DNA of 64,000 nucleotides from Bufo bufo (Eukaryota > Chordata > Amphibia > Anura > Bufonidae): the NCBI RefSeq assembly GCF_905171765.1, contig NC_053390.1:137036820-137100819 (forward strand). The letters are read 5' to 3'. The translations under genes were made by a program, and so were the position numbers. Below are positions 1-10,121 of the stretch, one piece after another. The notes below the pieces were generated by a model. That model had not been told where the DNA came from, did no database searches, and saw only the letters and a program-made list of their open reading frames with translations. Positions within the stretch are counted from its first letter, which is position 1; every line of letters starts with the position of its first letter.

Positions 1-2140
1 AAGAGGGGGCTTTATAATCTGTACCACGCAAAGAGGGGACTTTATAATCTGCACTACACAGAGAGGGGGCTTTATAATCTGCACCACACAAATAGGGGGC
101 TTTATAATCTGCACCACACAAAGGGGGGCTTTATAATCTGCACCATACAGAGGGGGGGCTTTATAATCTGCACCACACAAATAGGGGGCTTTATAATCTG
201 CACCACACAAGGGGGGGGGGGGGGGGCTTTATAATCGGTACCACACAAAGGGGGGGGGGCTTTTTAATCTGTGCCACACAGAGGGGGGCTTTATAATCTG
301 CACCACACAAATAGGGGGCTTTATATTCTGCACCACACAAAGAGGGGGCTTTATAATCTGTACCACGCAAAGAGGGGGCTTTATAATCTGCACTACACAG
401 AGAGGGGGCTTTATAATCTGCACCACACAGAGGGGGGGCTTTATAATCGGCACCACACAGAGGGGGGGCTTTATAATCTGCACCACACAAATAGGGGGCT
501 TTATATTCTGCACCACACAGAGGGGGCTTTATAATCTGCACCACACAAAGGGGGGCTTTATAATCTGCACCATACAGAGGGGGGGCTTTATAATCTGCAC
601 CACACAAATAGGGGGCTTTATATTCTGCACCACACAAAGAGGGGGCTTTATAATCTGCACCACACAGAGGGGGGGGGGGGGCTTTATAATCTGCACCACA
701 CAGAGTTGGCTTTATAAACTGCACCACACAGAGGGGGCTTTATAATCTGTGCCACACAGAGGGGGCTTTATAATCTGCACCACACAAAGGGGGGGCTCTA
801 TAATCTACGCCACACAGAGGGGGATTTATAATCTGCACCATACAGAGGGGGATTTATAATCTGCACCACAGAGGGGGCTTTATAATCTGCACCACACACA
901 GAGGGGGCTTTGTAGTCTGCACCACACAAAGACGGGGCTTTATAATCTGCACCACACAGAGGGGGCTTTTTAATCTGCACCACACAAAGGGGGGGCTCTA
1001 TAATCTACGCCACACAGAGGGGGATTTATAATCTGCACCATACAGAGGGGGATTTATAATCTGCACCACACAAAGAGGGGGCTTTATAATCTGCACCACA
1101 CAGAGGGAGCTTTATAATCTGCACCACACAGAGGGGGGGGGGGGGGGCGCTTTATAATCTGCACCACACAAAGAGGGGGCTTTATAATCTATACCACACA
1201 AAGAGGGGGCTTTATAATCTGCACCACACAGAGGGGGGCTTTATAATCTGCACCACACAGAGGGAGCTTTATAATCGGCACCACACAGAGGGGGGGGGGC
1301 TTTATAATCTGCACTACACAGAGGGAGCTTTATAATCTGCACCACACAAATAGGGGGCTTTATATTCTGCACCACACAAAGAGGGGGCTTTATAATCTGT
1401 ACCACACAAAGAGGGGGCTTTATAATCGGCACCACACAGAGGGAGGGGGGCTTTATAATCGGCACCACACAGAGGGGGGGCTTTATAATCTGCACCACAC
1501 AAATAGGGGGCTTTATAATCTGCACCACACAGAGGGGGGCTTTATAATCTGCACCACACAAAGGGGGGCTTTATAATCTGCACCACACAGAGAGGGATTT
1601 ATAATCTGCACCACACAAAGAGGGGGCTTTATAATCTGCACCACACAGGGGGGGGGGGGGGGGCTTTATAATCTGCCCCACACAGAGGGGGCTTTATAAT
1701 CTGACCCACACAAAGAGGGGGCTTTATAATCTGCACCACACAGAGGGGGGGGGGGCTTTATAATCTGCACCACACAGAGGGGGCTTTATAATCTGCACCA
1801 CACAAAGGGGGCTTAATAATCTGCACCACACAGGGGGGGGGGGGGGCTTTATAATCTGCACCACACAAAGAGGGGGCTTTATAATCTGCACCACACAAAG
1901 GGGGGGGGCTTTATGATCTACACCACACAGAGGGTGGAGGGGGTTTTATAATCTGCACCACACAGAGGGGGCTTTATAATCTGCACCACAGAGGGGGCTT
2001 TATAATCTGCACTACACACAGAGGGGGCTTTATAATCTGCACCACACAAAGGGGGGGGGGGCTTTATGATCTGCACCACACAGAGGGGGCTTTATGATCT
2101 GCACCACACAAAGGGGGCTTTATAATCTGCACCACACAAA
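1..2140. repeat. G-rich ~31-33 bp minisatellite array
   Basis: About 65 head-to-tail copies of a unit reading roughly ggggg-ctttataatctgcacca-cacaaaga. The G run varies from 4 to about 17 bases, so unit length varies. Variants carry tatattctgc, ctgtaccac or cggcaccac. The array starts before the window and stops at an AT-rich stretch near 2140. Because many units are multiples of 3 bp, long spurious reading frames appear on the minus strand (repeats of CGADYKAP). I do not regard these as genes. Confidence 0.95.
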
Positions 2141-2199
2141 ATAAGTTTTATTTTTTTATTTACTTTATTTTTTTTAACTTGCTCTGGAAGTTGTCAGGT

Positions 2200-2462
2200 T
2201 GAGGACGCAATCACACAACTGTATGTATTTTCTGGTCAGCAAACAATACGGATGTGTGACGTCGATGTTGCATCCGTCATTTTTTCAGACCCATTGTACA
2301 ATGCTTATTCTTGTCAGCAAAACAGACAACAATAAGACATACGGATACGGACAGCACACAGTGTGTCGTCCGCATTTTTTCTGACCGCATTGAAATAAAT
2401 GGGTCCGTATCCGATCCTCAAAAAATGCGGACCAAAAATACAGTTGTGTGAATACTGCCTGA
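2200..2462. mobile_element. palindromic MITE-like element (degenerate)
   Basis: Imperfect inverted ends: atcacacaactgtatgtatt on the left and aaatacagttgtgtgaatac on the right. The interior holds the 'rate of cggac / tgcgg' words shared with the other MITEs of this window. No coding capacity. Boundaries are approximate. Confidence 0.55.
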
Positions 2463-2482
2463 AGGCGATGTCTTATTCTCAA

Positions 2483-2740
2483 TAAAGGCTCATGCGCTCG
2501 ACTGTAGCCTGTATTCTGGTCTGCAAATAACAGATACTGGCCGCATGCGTTGCGCATTTTACAGAAAGGAACGTCTCGGCCTCTATAGAACTGTCCTTGT
2601 CTGTAAAGTGGACATTTCCTATACTTTTGCGGGGCTGCAGAGCTGACAACTTTTGGGGCCCTATTGACGTGAATTGGGTCCACATTCGATCCACAAAAAA
2701 TGCAGAAAAAAAAAATACATTCCTGTGCATGAGCCCTTAT
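2483..2740. mobile_element. MITE of the ggctcatgcac family (degenerate)
   Basis: Left end aaaggctcatgcgctcgac and right end tcctgtgcatgagccctta are imperfect inverted copies of the terminal sequence seen in the better preserved elements at 28106-28404 and 41516-41847. The interior is non-coding. Confidence 0.6.
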
Positions 2741-3138
2741 TCAGATCCTGTATGTGACAGCTCTTCCATGGCACATGTCGTAGGCATTGTGGAGAATTTA
2801 CTATATTACTATAGACTGCTGTCCCACGTAGGACACGTGCTCACCGCGCTGTAGGGTATAGGAGTTATCCACACGTATTTATGCCCAGTTTCCGCACCAA
2901 AATCCACGTGTGTTTTTTGGGAATTTTGTGACTGATTTTGATGTGGATTTATCCCAGGGCTTAACATTTTCATTGCAAAATGTGAAATCATTGAATAGTT
3001 AATGGCATTTAAAACGCAGCGTGCTCTAATCTGGGGGTTTTATCCTTTTTACATCCAGTTTTTTGTTCTGCTTGAAAAATTGCAAGTGCCATTGTGTTTT
3101 TGTGATTTTTTGTTTTTTTTATGGTGTTTTTCTTCCTT

Positions 3139-3407
3139 TGGTCTCATGCACACGGCCGTGTTTTGAGGTCCACAAATCGCTGATCGGCAAAAATACGGAT
3201 GACGTCCATGTGACATCTGTGTTGCATCAGTTTATTTTTTTTTGCCTACCTATTGTAACAATGTCTATTCCTGTCCTGTCTTTTTTGAAGGACTGTGGAA
3301 GGGACATATGCATGAGGACAGCAGACCCATATGGGTCCGCGTACAATCCTCAAAAATGGCAAATCGAAGGCGGACCAAAAATACTATCGTGTGAATGGGG
3401 CCTTACT
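3139..3407. mobile_element. MITE of the ggctcatgcac family
   Basis: Begins with ggtctcatgcacacggccg and ends with cgtgtgaatggggcctta, an imperfect terminal inverted repeat. The interior has the family's tacggat/atccgta words. The open stretch running through it is not a credible gene. Confidence 0.6.
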
Positions 3408-3574
3408 GTACTACAGAGGAAGACATACAAAAAAAACACCTTGAAAAAAGCACCAGGTGGTAAAATACAATATGTGAGCAAAACACCCTAGAAATTCCTC
3501 AAATAGACTTTTTTTTAAAATCAGGAGTTTTTTAGCTGTTTTTTTTTGTCCTATGTCGCACAGGCAGCACCAGA

Positions 3575-3882
3575 AGGGGACATTCACACCACAGCTTTTT
3601 CAGCAGAATTTTGGTGCAGACAGACACGCTAAAAAAACATCTCAATAGAGGCAGCACTGAGATTGCGGAGGGGCGGCTTAAAGCTGTGGCCGCACAGAGA
3701 ACGGACATGTCCCTTTCCGGGACTGCTGCGGCTATAACCCACTGCTCTGCGATCCTCTGCCCTGTCTCCCATTGAGATGTATGGAAGGCTGAAAGGACAG
3801 CCAGTGGCGGGTTTCTTGACGGAATTTCGGTGAGGCTATCCGCGGCAAAGTTCTTCTGTAAAAGCCATGTGAATGTCCCCTC
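3575..3882. mobile_element. palindromic MITE, ggggacattcaca ends
   Basis: Terminal inverted repeat ggggacattcaca / tgtgaatgtcccc with partly complementary interior (agctttttcagcagaa versus ttcttctgtaaaagcc). Non-coding and diverged. Confidence 0.55.
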
Positions 3883-3989
3883 ATGGAACTAACCAAAACT
3901 GAGGCAAACTGAGCACAACTGATGCCCAAAATAACATTTTTTTTTTTTTTTTCGAAACAGATTTGAACTCGGCCTAAGCTGTTTTCACA

Positions 3990-4272
3990 CATAGTGGGAA
4001 ATTTATTCTGAAATATACGCCACTTTTTGGAGTATTAATGCCACAGATTTTGTCGCAATGGCCCGTCTCATTCATCATTTTCTACGCCGGTTTTTGGTGT
4101 GGAAAATGACTTAAATCTACTACAGCAAGGGGGCTGGCGTAGAATTTAGTATGTTGCACATCCTGCTGGAGAAAGCGGCAAAGTTATGAAGAGGCCTGCA
4201 CCTCAACGTAACTTAGCGCAGAGGGACTAAGACCGGTGTCTAAATCGCCCATCTTAATAAATATCCCCCATA
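3990..4272. mobile_element. MITE-like element with tttatt...aataaat ends
   Basis: Left end gtgggaaatttatt and right end aataaatatccccca form an imperfect inverted pair. It resembles the element at 6880-7190 in general plan, including a shared gttatg-aagaggcctgc interior word. Non-coding. Confidence 0.45.
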
Positions 4273-4640
4273 GTTTTTATTAAAACCGCTTTTGAGCTGC
4301 GTTTTATAATGGTGGTGTTTATAGAAAAACACCACCTCTATGTGTCCGCTATAATTTAGTGGGAATTATGAAACAGTACAAACATGCATTGTTTAGTAGT
4401 GGTCTTATTCTTCACTGGAGTTGCATATTTTTTTTTTTTGGGGGGGGGGGGGAGATTCTGGGTATGGCATTTTTTTCACAGTTGTTTTCCCATAGCCTGC
4501 TCTGTAGGGAAAGAAAAGCATTAAAAATGTGTGCAAAAAATGGACACAAAACGCGTCACAAAAAAGCATTTTTTACAAATTCCCCAAAAATGTTTCAAAA
4601 ATGTATTAAAAAATGATGTGTGAAGGTGGCCTAAATGATA

Positions 4641-4991
4641 TTAAAGGAGTATTCCAGTTCCAGTTGTGAGAATTTCTCCAATATCCACAGCATAGGGGAT
4701 AACTATTAGATTGGTGGGGGTCCTACTGCTGGGACCCCCACAAGAACAGGGACCCTGCACCCCTCAGGCCCCCACTACTGAGCGGCAGGAAGGGCAACCT
4801 AATTCCGGCACTTCCATAGAGATGAGGCAGTGTGCATGCCAGACCTTTGTTTGTTTCTAGGGGCCCCGAAGGGTACAGGGTCCTCCTTCTCATTATCTGT
4901 GGAGATCCCAGTGGTAGGCCCCACCAATCTAATAGTTTTTCACTAACTTGGGAATAGGGGATAACTTTTAACAACCGGAATACCCCTTTAA
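4641..4991. mobile_element. palindromic MITE with TTAA target duplication
   Basis: Ends are ttaaaggagtattccagtt and aaccggaatacccctttaa, and TTAA occurs at both edges (4641-4644 and 4988-4991). The arms include gggggtcctactgctgggac on the left and a related purine-rich stretch on the right. A TTAA duplication is the signature of the piggyBac superfamily (established knowledge). No transposase is present, so it is a non-autonomous element. Confidence 0.7.
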
Positions 4992-5439
4992 GCATAATGT
5001 ATGCTGCATAAAGCCAACTTCATACCGCTATTCACACAGGAATGAATCAGCAGACGGATTTCAGGCTCCTGCTATTTTTTTTTATTATAGACGCTGGACA
5101 AACGTTATCTATTATTTGGATTGTATCTACGTATATGAAGGCTTGGCGACGCTGCTGCAGTGTGTATAGATCGGCCGTTATTTCTAATACATAGTACGGC
5201 GCCAAGGCCCGGCTGCAGCACCAAACATTGTACTAGATATGTGAATGTGTCTTTCAGAACCCCGTTGGCGTATAGTGGATGTTCCTGCTTTGGATTTCAG
5301 AGCATAACGTGAACCCCACGGCGAACACATGCAGATTTTATACAGAATTGATGTATATGAGCGAGGCCTAGTAATTCTATGTGAGTGAGGTGAACACCTG
5401 TATCCCCTCCAAAATGCTGTACATGTAGCGGCATTATTC

Positions 5440-6530
5440 TGTGTGAGGGCACATTAGTGGCATTATACTGTGTTAGGGCACATTAGTGGCATTATACTGT
5501 GTGAGGGCACATCAGGGGCATTATACTGTGTTAGGGCACATCAGTGGCATTATACTCTGTGAGGGCACATCAGGTGCATTATACTGTGTGAGGGCACATC
5601 AGGGGCATTATACTGTGTGAGGGCACATCAGGGGCATTATACTGTGTTAGGGCACATCAGTGGCATTATACTCTGTGAGGGCACTTCAGGGGCAATATAC
5701 TATGTGAGGGTCACATCAGGAGCATTATACTGTGTGAGGGCACTTCAGGGGCATTATACTGTGTGAGGGCACATCAGGTGCATTATACTGTGTGAGGGGC
5801 ACATCAGGTGCATTATACTGTGTGAGGGCACATCAGGTGCATTATACTGTGTGAGGGGCACATTAGGTGCATTATACTGTGTGTGGGCACATCAGGTGCA
5901 TTATACTGTGTGAGGGGCACATTAGGTGCATTATACTGTGTGTGGGCACATCAGGGGCATTATACTGTCTAAGGGCACTTCAGGGGCATTATACTGTGTG
6001 AGGGCACATCAGGTGCATTATACTGTGTGAGGGCACATCAGGTGCATTATACTGTGTGAGGGGCACATTAGGTGCATTATACTGTGTGTGGGCACATCAG
6101 GGGCATTATACTGTCTAAGGGCACTTCAGGGGCATTATACTGTGTGAGGGCACATCAGGTGCATTATACTGTGTGAGGGCACATCAGGTGCATTATACTG
6201 TGTGAGGGGCACATTAGGTGCATTATACTGTGTGTGGGCACATCAGGGGCATTATACTGTCTAAGGGCACATCAGGGGCATTATACTGTGTGAGGGCACA
6301 TCAGGGGCATTATACTGTGTGAGGGCACATCAGGGGCATTATACTGTGTGAGGGCACATCAGGGGCATTATACTGTGTGAGAGCACATCAAGGGCATTAT
6401 ACTGTGTGAGGGCAAATCAGGGGCATTATACTGTGTGAGGGCAAATCAGGGGCATTATACTGTGTGAGGGCACTTCAGGGGCATTATACTGTGTTGGAGG
6501 CACACAAGTGGGCGCTATAATGTGTGAGTG
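5440..6530. repeat. ~28-30 bp minisatellite
   Basis: Around 37 tandem copies of gggcacatcaggggcattat-actgtgtga. Variants are aggtgcatt, cacttcagg, and a longer higher-order pattern (gtgtgtgggcac followed by gtctaaggg) that repeats three times around 5940-6260. The arrangement suggests later amplification of a multi-unit block. Confidence 0.95.
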
Positions 6531-6879
6531 GCACATAAAGGGTCAGCATATTAGCGGTGTGATGGACCGGTGTTTAGCAACACTACAAGGTGGAGATTAG
6601 CGGTGTGACAGGGGCACCTAGATATAAATTTGCCTGGCTCAGAAATGCCAAATCCGCCCCTGGCAGTGGCACATATAACGCTTCCTTCTCCAGTCTCAAA
6701 ACCAGTCAGTCTTATGTACACTGTGAAATTATAAAAAATAGTCTGCATTTATTTGAATTGTAATGTATGGCAGAATCGCCTCTGACAAAAAAAAAAAAAA
6801 TTGTGTTTCCTTCAGTATTTCAATACATATGTCATTTCCTCATGGACACCTTCAACGTATACTGCAAGCATTGTAAATA

Positions 6880-7190
6880 TAGGGGGTCATTTACGCCTAA
6901 ATTAGGCGTATTTCAGGCGCAGATGGAGGTGCAACGGTTGTTGTGCAGCTATCTGTGACTTTTCACCGCTCACGCCAGGTCTAAAATTGTGGCCGTGGCA
7001 TGAGCGGGAAAGGAGACGGTTTTAGGCATAGAAAAAGGTCGAAATGTAAGACAGCTCAGAGGCTGTTTGACATTTAGAACAGGCGCTGGATGCACTGAAG
7101 TTATGGAGAGGCCTGCTCCTCTTCATAACTTCGGCAGATCCTCCGCCAGTGCAGGGGCTTAATACTGCTCTTAGTAAATGTGCCCCATAG
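6880..7190. mobile_element. MITE-like element, ggggtcatttac ends
   Basis: Left end gggggtcatttacgcctaaa and right end tagtaaatgtgcccca are imperfect inverted repeats. The interior is non-coding and partly self-complementary (gcctgctcctcttcataact is also seen in related form near 4180-4200). Confidence 0.55.
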
Positions 7191-7337
7191 TGTTCAAATC
7201 CCTACCATACAAAACAAGAGCTTTCATGGGTTCTACCACTGCAGTAGTAGTTATAACAGAACTCCAGTGCTCCCAAATGTAATAAAAAAGAACATATATT
7301 GACCACTTAGTCCCCCACTGCCGCTTCAATACTTACC

Positions 7338-7568
7338 TACCACCATTTTCAGTACTGCTGCTCCGGTCCTCATCTCCCACCATCTCCAACACTGCCGTTT
7401 TGGTCCTCACCTCTCACTGTCTCCAGTACTGCCGCTCCGATCCTCACCTCCCACCGTCTCCAGTACAGCCGCTCCGGTCCTCACCTCCCACCGTCTCCAG
7501 TACAGCCGCTCCGGTCCTCACCTCCCACCGTCTCCAGTACAGCCGCTCCGGTCCTCACCTCCCACCGG
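7338..7568. repeat. 37-bp minisatellite, about six copies
   Basis: Tandem units read ctccagtacagccgctccgg followed by tcctcacctcccaccgt. The last three are nearly identical and the first three diverged. The open frame through it is an artefact of tandem repetition. Confidence 0.9.
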
Positions 7569-7844
7569 GCTGGAACAAAGTACTGTAGACTTAGAGAAGT
7601 GAGTCTAACATGTATAGACTTTAAAGGCTATGTACACCTTTGGAGGCAATTTTTTTATGATTGCATGTTACTCATTTTTGGCTAAAAATCATTTTTCAAT
7701 TGGCCTTTATTAAAAAATATTGAGCTGTTCTGTCACAGCGAATTAACTGTTTTTCTAGCTGTGTGCATCCTACTTTCACTTTGTGCCGGTCATCTAATAA
7801 ACCTTATGTCTAAACTACTGAGAGGTCATAAGAAGATTTATTTA

Positions 7845-8287
7845 GAGAGGACCTGTCCCCACTCCTGACATACCTGTTTTATTAGCTTCATGTATTCCCC
7901 ATGTAATAACACTTCTGGAACATCTATTCTTATGTCTCTATGTTGTGCCATTCCTTTATTATTTGCACTAGAAGTTATGAATGAATTGCTAGCAGTCTGC
8001 AGTAAGGGTACAGAGGGGAGGTAACCAGTTAGGGGTGTGTACCTGCACAGTCTGAAAATGACAGCACTGACTGGATAGAGTGAGACTGTACACCCCCCAA
8101 CTGGTTACCACCCCTCTGTACCCTTACTGCAAACTGCTAGCAATTTATTCATAACTTCTAGCAGGAATAATAAAAGAATAGCACAACATAGAGTGATAAG
8201 AATAGATGCTTCTGAATTGTTATTACATGGGGAATGCATGAAGCTATTAAAACAGGCAAGTGAGGACTGGTGAAAGGTCCTCTTTAA
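7845..8287. mobile_element. palindromic MITE (~440 bp)
   Basis: Long inverted arms: left agaggacctgtcccc ... gtaagggtacagagggg and right cccctctgtacccttac ... gaaaggtcctcttt. The arms of about 190 bp are separated by a short centre around 8030-8090. Non-coding. An RNA copy would fold into one long hairpin. Confidence 0.8.
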
Positions 8288-8289
8288 GC

Positions 8290-9240
8290 CACATTCTTAT
8301 CAGCAAGATAAGAACTGAGCTATAATTATTGTTTATAGGGTCAGAGAGCAGAAATAAGGAGCTGTCAGTTCCTGATCTGACGGAAAAGACAGAAAATCCA
8401 AAGGGTGCTACTAGAGCATTTTTGCTCAAATTGAGTACAATGTAATAATAAAACAAAATTGCCCCCAAAGTTGTATATAGCTTTTAATTTAACCAAATTT
8501 ATCATGGCAGTTGAGTCAATTTGAGACAACTTATGCCATTTTTGCAGTCTTGTAAATTGAAGCATACTACAGCAGTATCGACAAAGCTCCCATAATGTTC
8601 CCACTAACTGTCATGTCAGCTGGGGGAATCGAGGTTGACAGCTGTAAGTTTAAGGGCACATGCAACAGGTCGGTCAGTTTCATAGGTACAAATCTGCTGA
8701 CAGATTCCCTTCAAATGACTGTTAATATCACAGCTATCATGTTGAACTTTTGGGACCAATGAAGGTGCATTCTAAACCCCTGCCTTGGGCATCAACAAAG
8801 CTTGTCCTACCCCTGCACTTCGATAGGTATTCTTTTGTCTTTCACTTATGACCGTCTTGTTAATTGTGGGCTGTAGTTGAGGCTGTAGACCTCCTTGGAT
8901 GTAGAGGGAACATGTTAAAATTGGCATGTATTACACTGGTCTTAGTGAAAAGATCCACTGGTGTACAATGCGCCAAAGGCTTCATAATAATTGTAGTGCA
9001 TCTTTGAGAGGTCAGAAAATAGAATCTTCTCCAGCAAGGAGCCAGTGTAGATTTCGTAAGAGTAAATATGTTGGGCCAGGTCCCCTCCATCCACACATGT
9101 TTTACAAAATTAGCGATCGTGGTGGAAAAGGAAGAAAAGTCAAAAATGTTCTTGTGAAACAGGACTTGTGCCAAAATTTGTGACTTTTTTATGCCTGAAA
9201 ACTGGCAAAATCCTCACAATTCTGGGAGTCCAGAAGCTCG
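8290..9240. other. unassigned sequence
   Basis: No confident gene or repeat assignment. A short word around 8670-8710 (gtttcataggtacaaatctg) recurs at 43913-43932, so at least part is a dispersed repeat. Short open frames here lack recognisable domains. Confidence 0.4.
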
Positions 9241-9249
9241 AGAAGTGTC

Positions 9250-9756
9250 TAAGGCTGGGTTCACACGGGCGTTGCTGGTGCGTTGCGGGAAAAGATGCGG
9301 GTGCGTTGCAGGAACATGCACGATTTTTCCCCGCGAGTGCAAAGCATTTTTTTTATGTGTTTTGCACGCGCATGAGAAAAATCGGCATGTTTGGTACCCA
9401 GACCCGAACCCGGACTTCTTCACAGAAGTTCGGGTTTGGGTTCAGTATTCTGTAAATTTTATTATTTTCCCTTATAACATGGTTATAAGGGAAAATAATA
9501 GCATTCTTTAATACAGAATGCTTAGTAGAAGGTCAATTGAGGGTTAAAAAATAAATTAACTCACCTCCTCCAATTGATCGCGTAGCTGCCGGTCTGTTCT
9601 TTCTTCAGGACCTGTCAAAAGACCTGTGGTGACGTCACTGAGCTCATCACATGGTCCATCACCATGGTGATGTATCATGTGATGAGCACAGTGATGTCAC
9701 CACAGGTCCTGAAGAAAGAACGGGACTGGTCAGATTTGCAAAAAATGGCCTGGCCC
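9250..9756. mobile_element. MITE-like element with internal palindromes
   Basis: Starts with gctgggttcacacgggcg. It contains a 40-bp palindrome at 9461-9500 (attattttcccttataac and its complement) and a larger palindrome at about 9590-9727 centred on the ccatcaccatggtgatg region. The same modules recur at 12780-12820 and 35030-35440, showing one mosaic family. Confidence 0.65.
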
Positions 9757-10121
9757 TTAAAGGGAACCTGTCACCAGGATTTTGGGTATAGAGCTGAAGA
9801 CATGGGTTGCTAGATGGCCGCTAGCACATCCGCAATACCCAGTCCCCATAGCTCTGTGTGCTTTTATTGTGTATAAAAACCGATTTGATACATATGCAAA
9901 TTAACCTGAGATGAGTCAGAGCTTGAAAATATGACTCTTCTCTGGTCACACAGGTAAGATATGACTCTTATGTTAATTTGCATATGTATCAAATCAGTTT
10001 TTTTTACACAATAAAAGCACACAGAGCTATGGGGACTGGGTATTGCGGATGTGCTAGCGGCCATCTAGCAACCCATGTCTTCAGCTCTATACCCAAAATC
10101 CCGGTGACAGGTTTCCTTTAA
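9757..10121. mobile_element. palindromic MITE, ttaaagggaacctgtcacc ends, TTAA TSD
   Basis: Near-perfect hairpin: left ttaaagggaacctgtcacc, right ggtgacaggtttcctttaa. The arms continue through cagtccccatagctctgtgt and its complement. TTAA lies at 9757-9760 and 10118-10121. It sits in the middle of a smaller palindrome of the surrounding repeat (ggcctggccc before, ggaccaggcc after). Non-autonomous; the TTAA target suggests mobilisation by a piggyBac-type transposase (inference). Confidence 0.8.

Noticed and set aside
191..1561. Minus-strand frames with repeated CGADYKAP residues
   Set aside because: Translation of the G-rich minisatellite; frames shift whenever the G run changes length, which argues against selection for coding.
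5440..6530. CRISPR-like regular repeats
   Set aside because: Units are adjacent with no unique spacers; this is a minisatellite in a eukaryotic context.
7400..7588. 62-codon frame with LTSHCLQY-type repeats
   Set aside because: It coincides with the 37-bp minisatellite.
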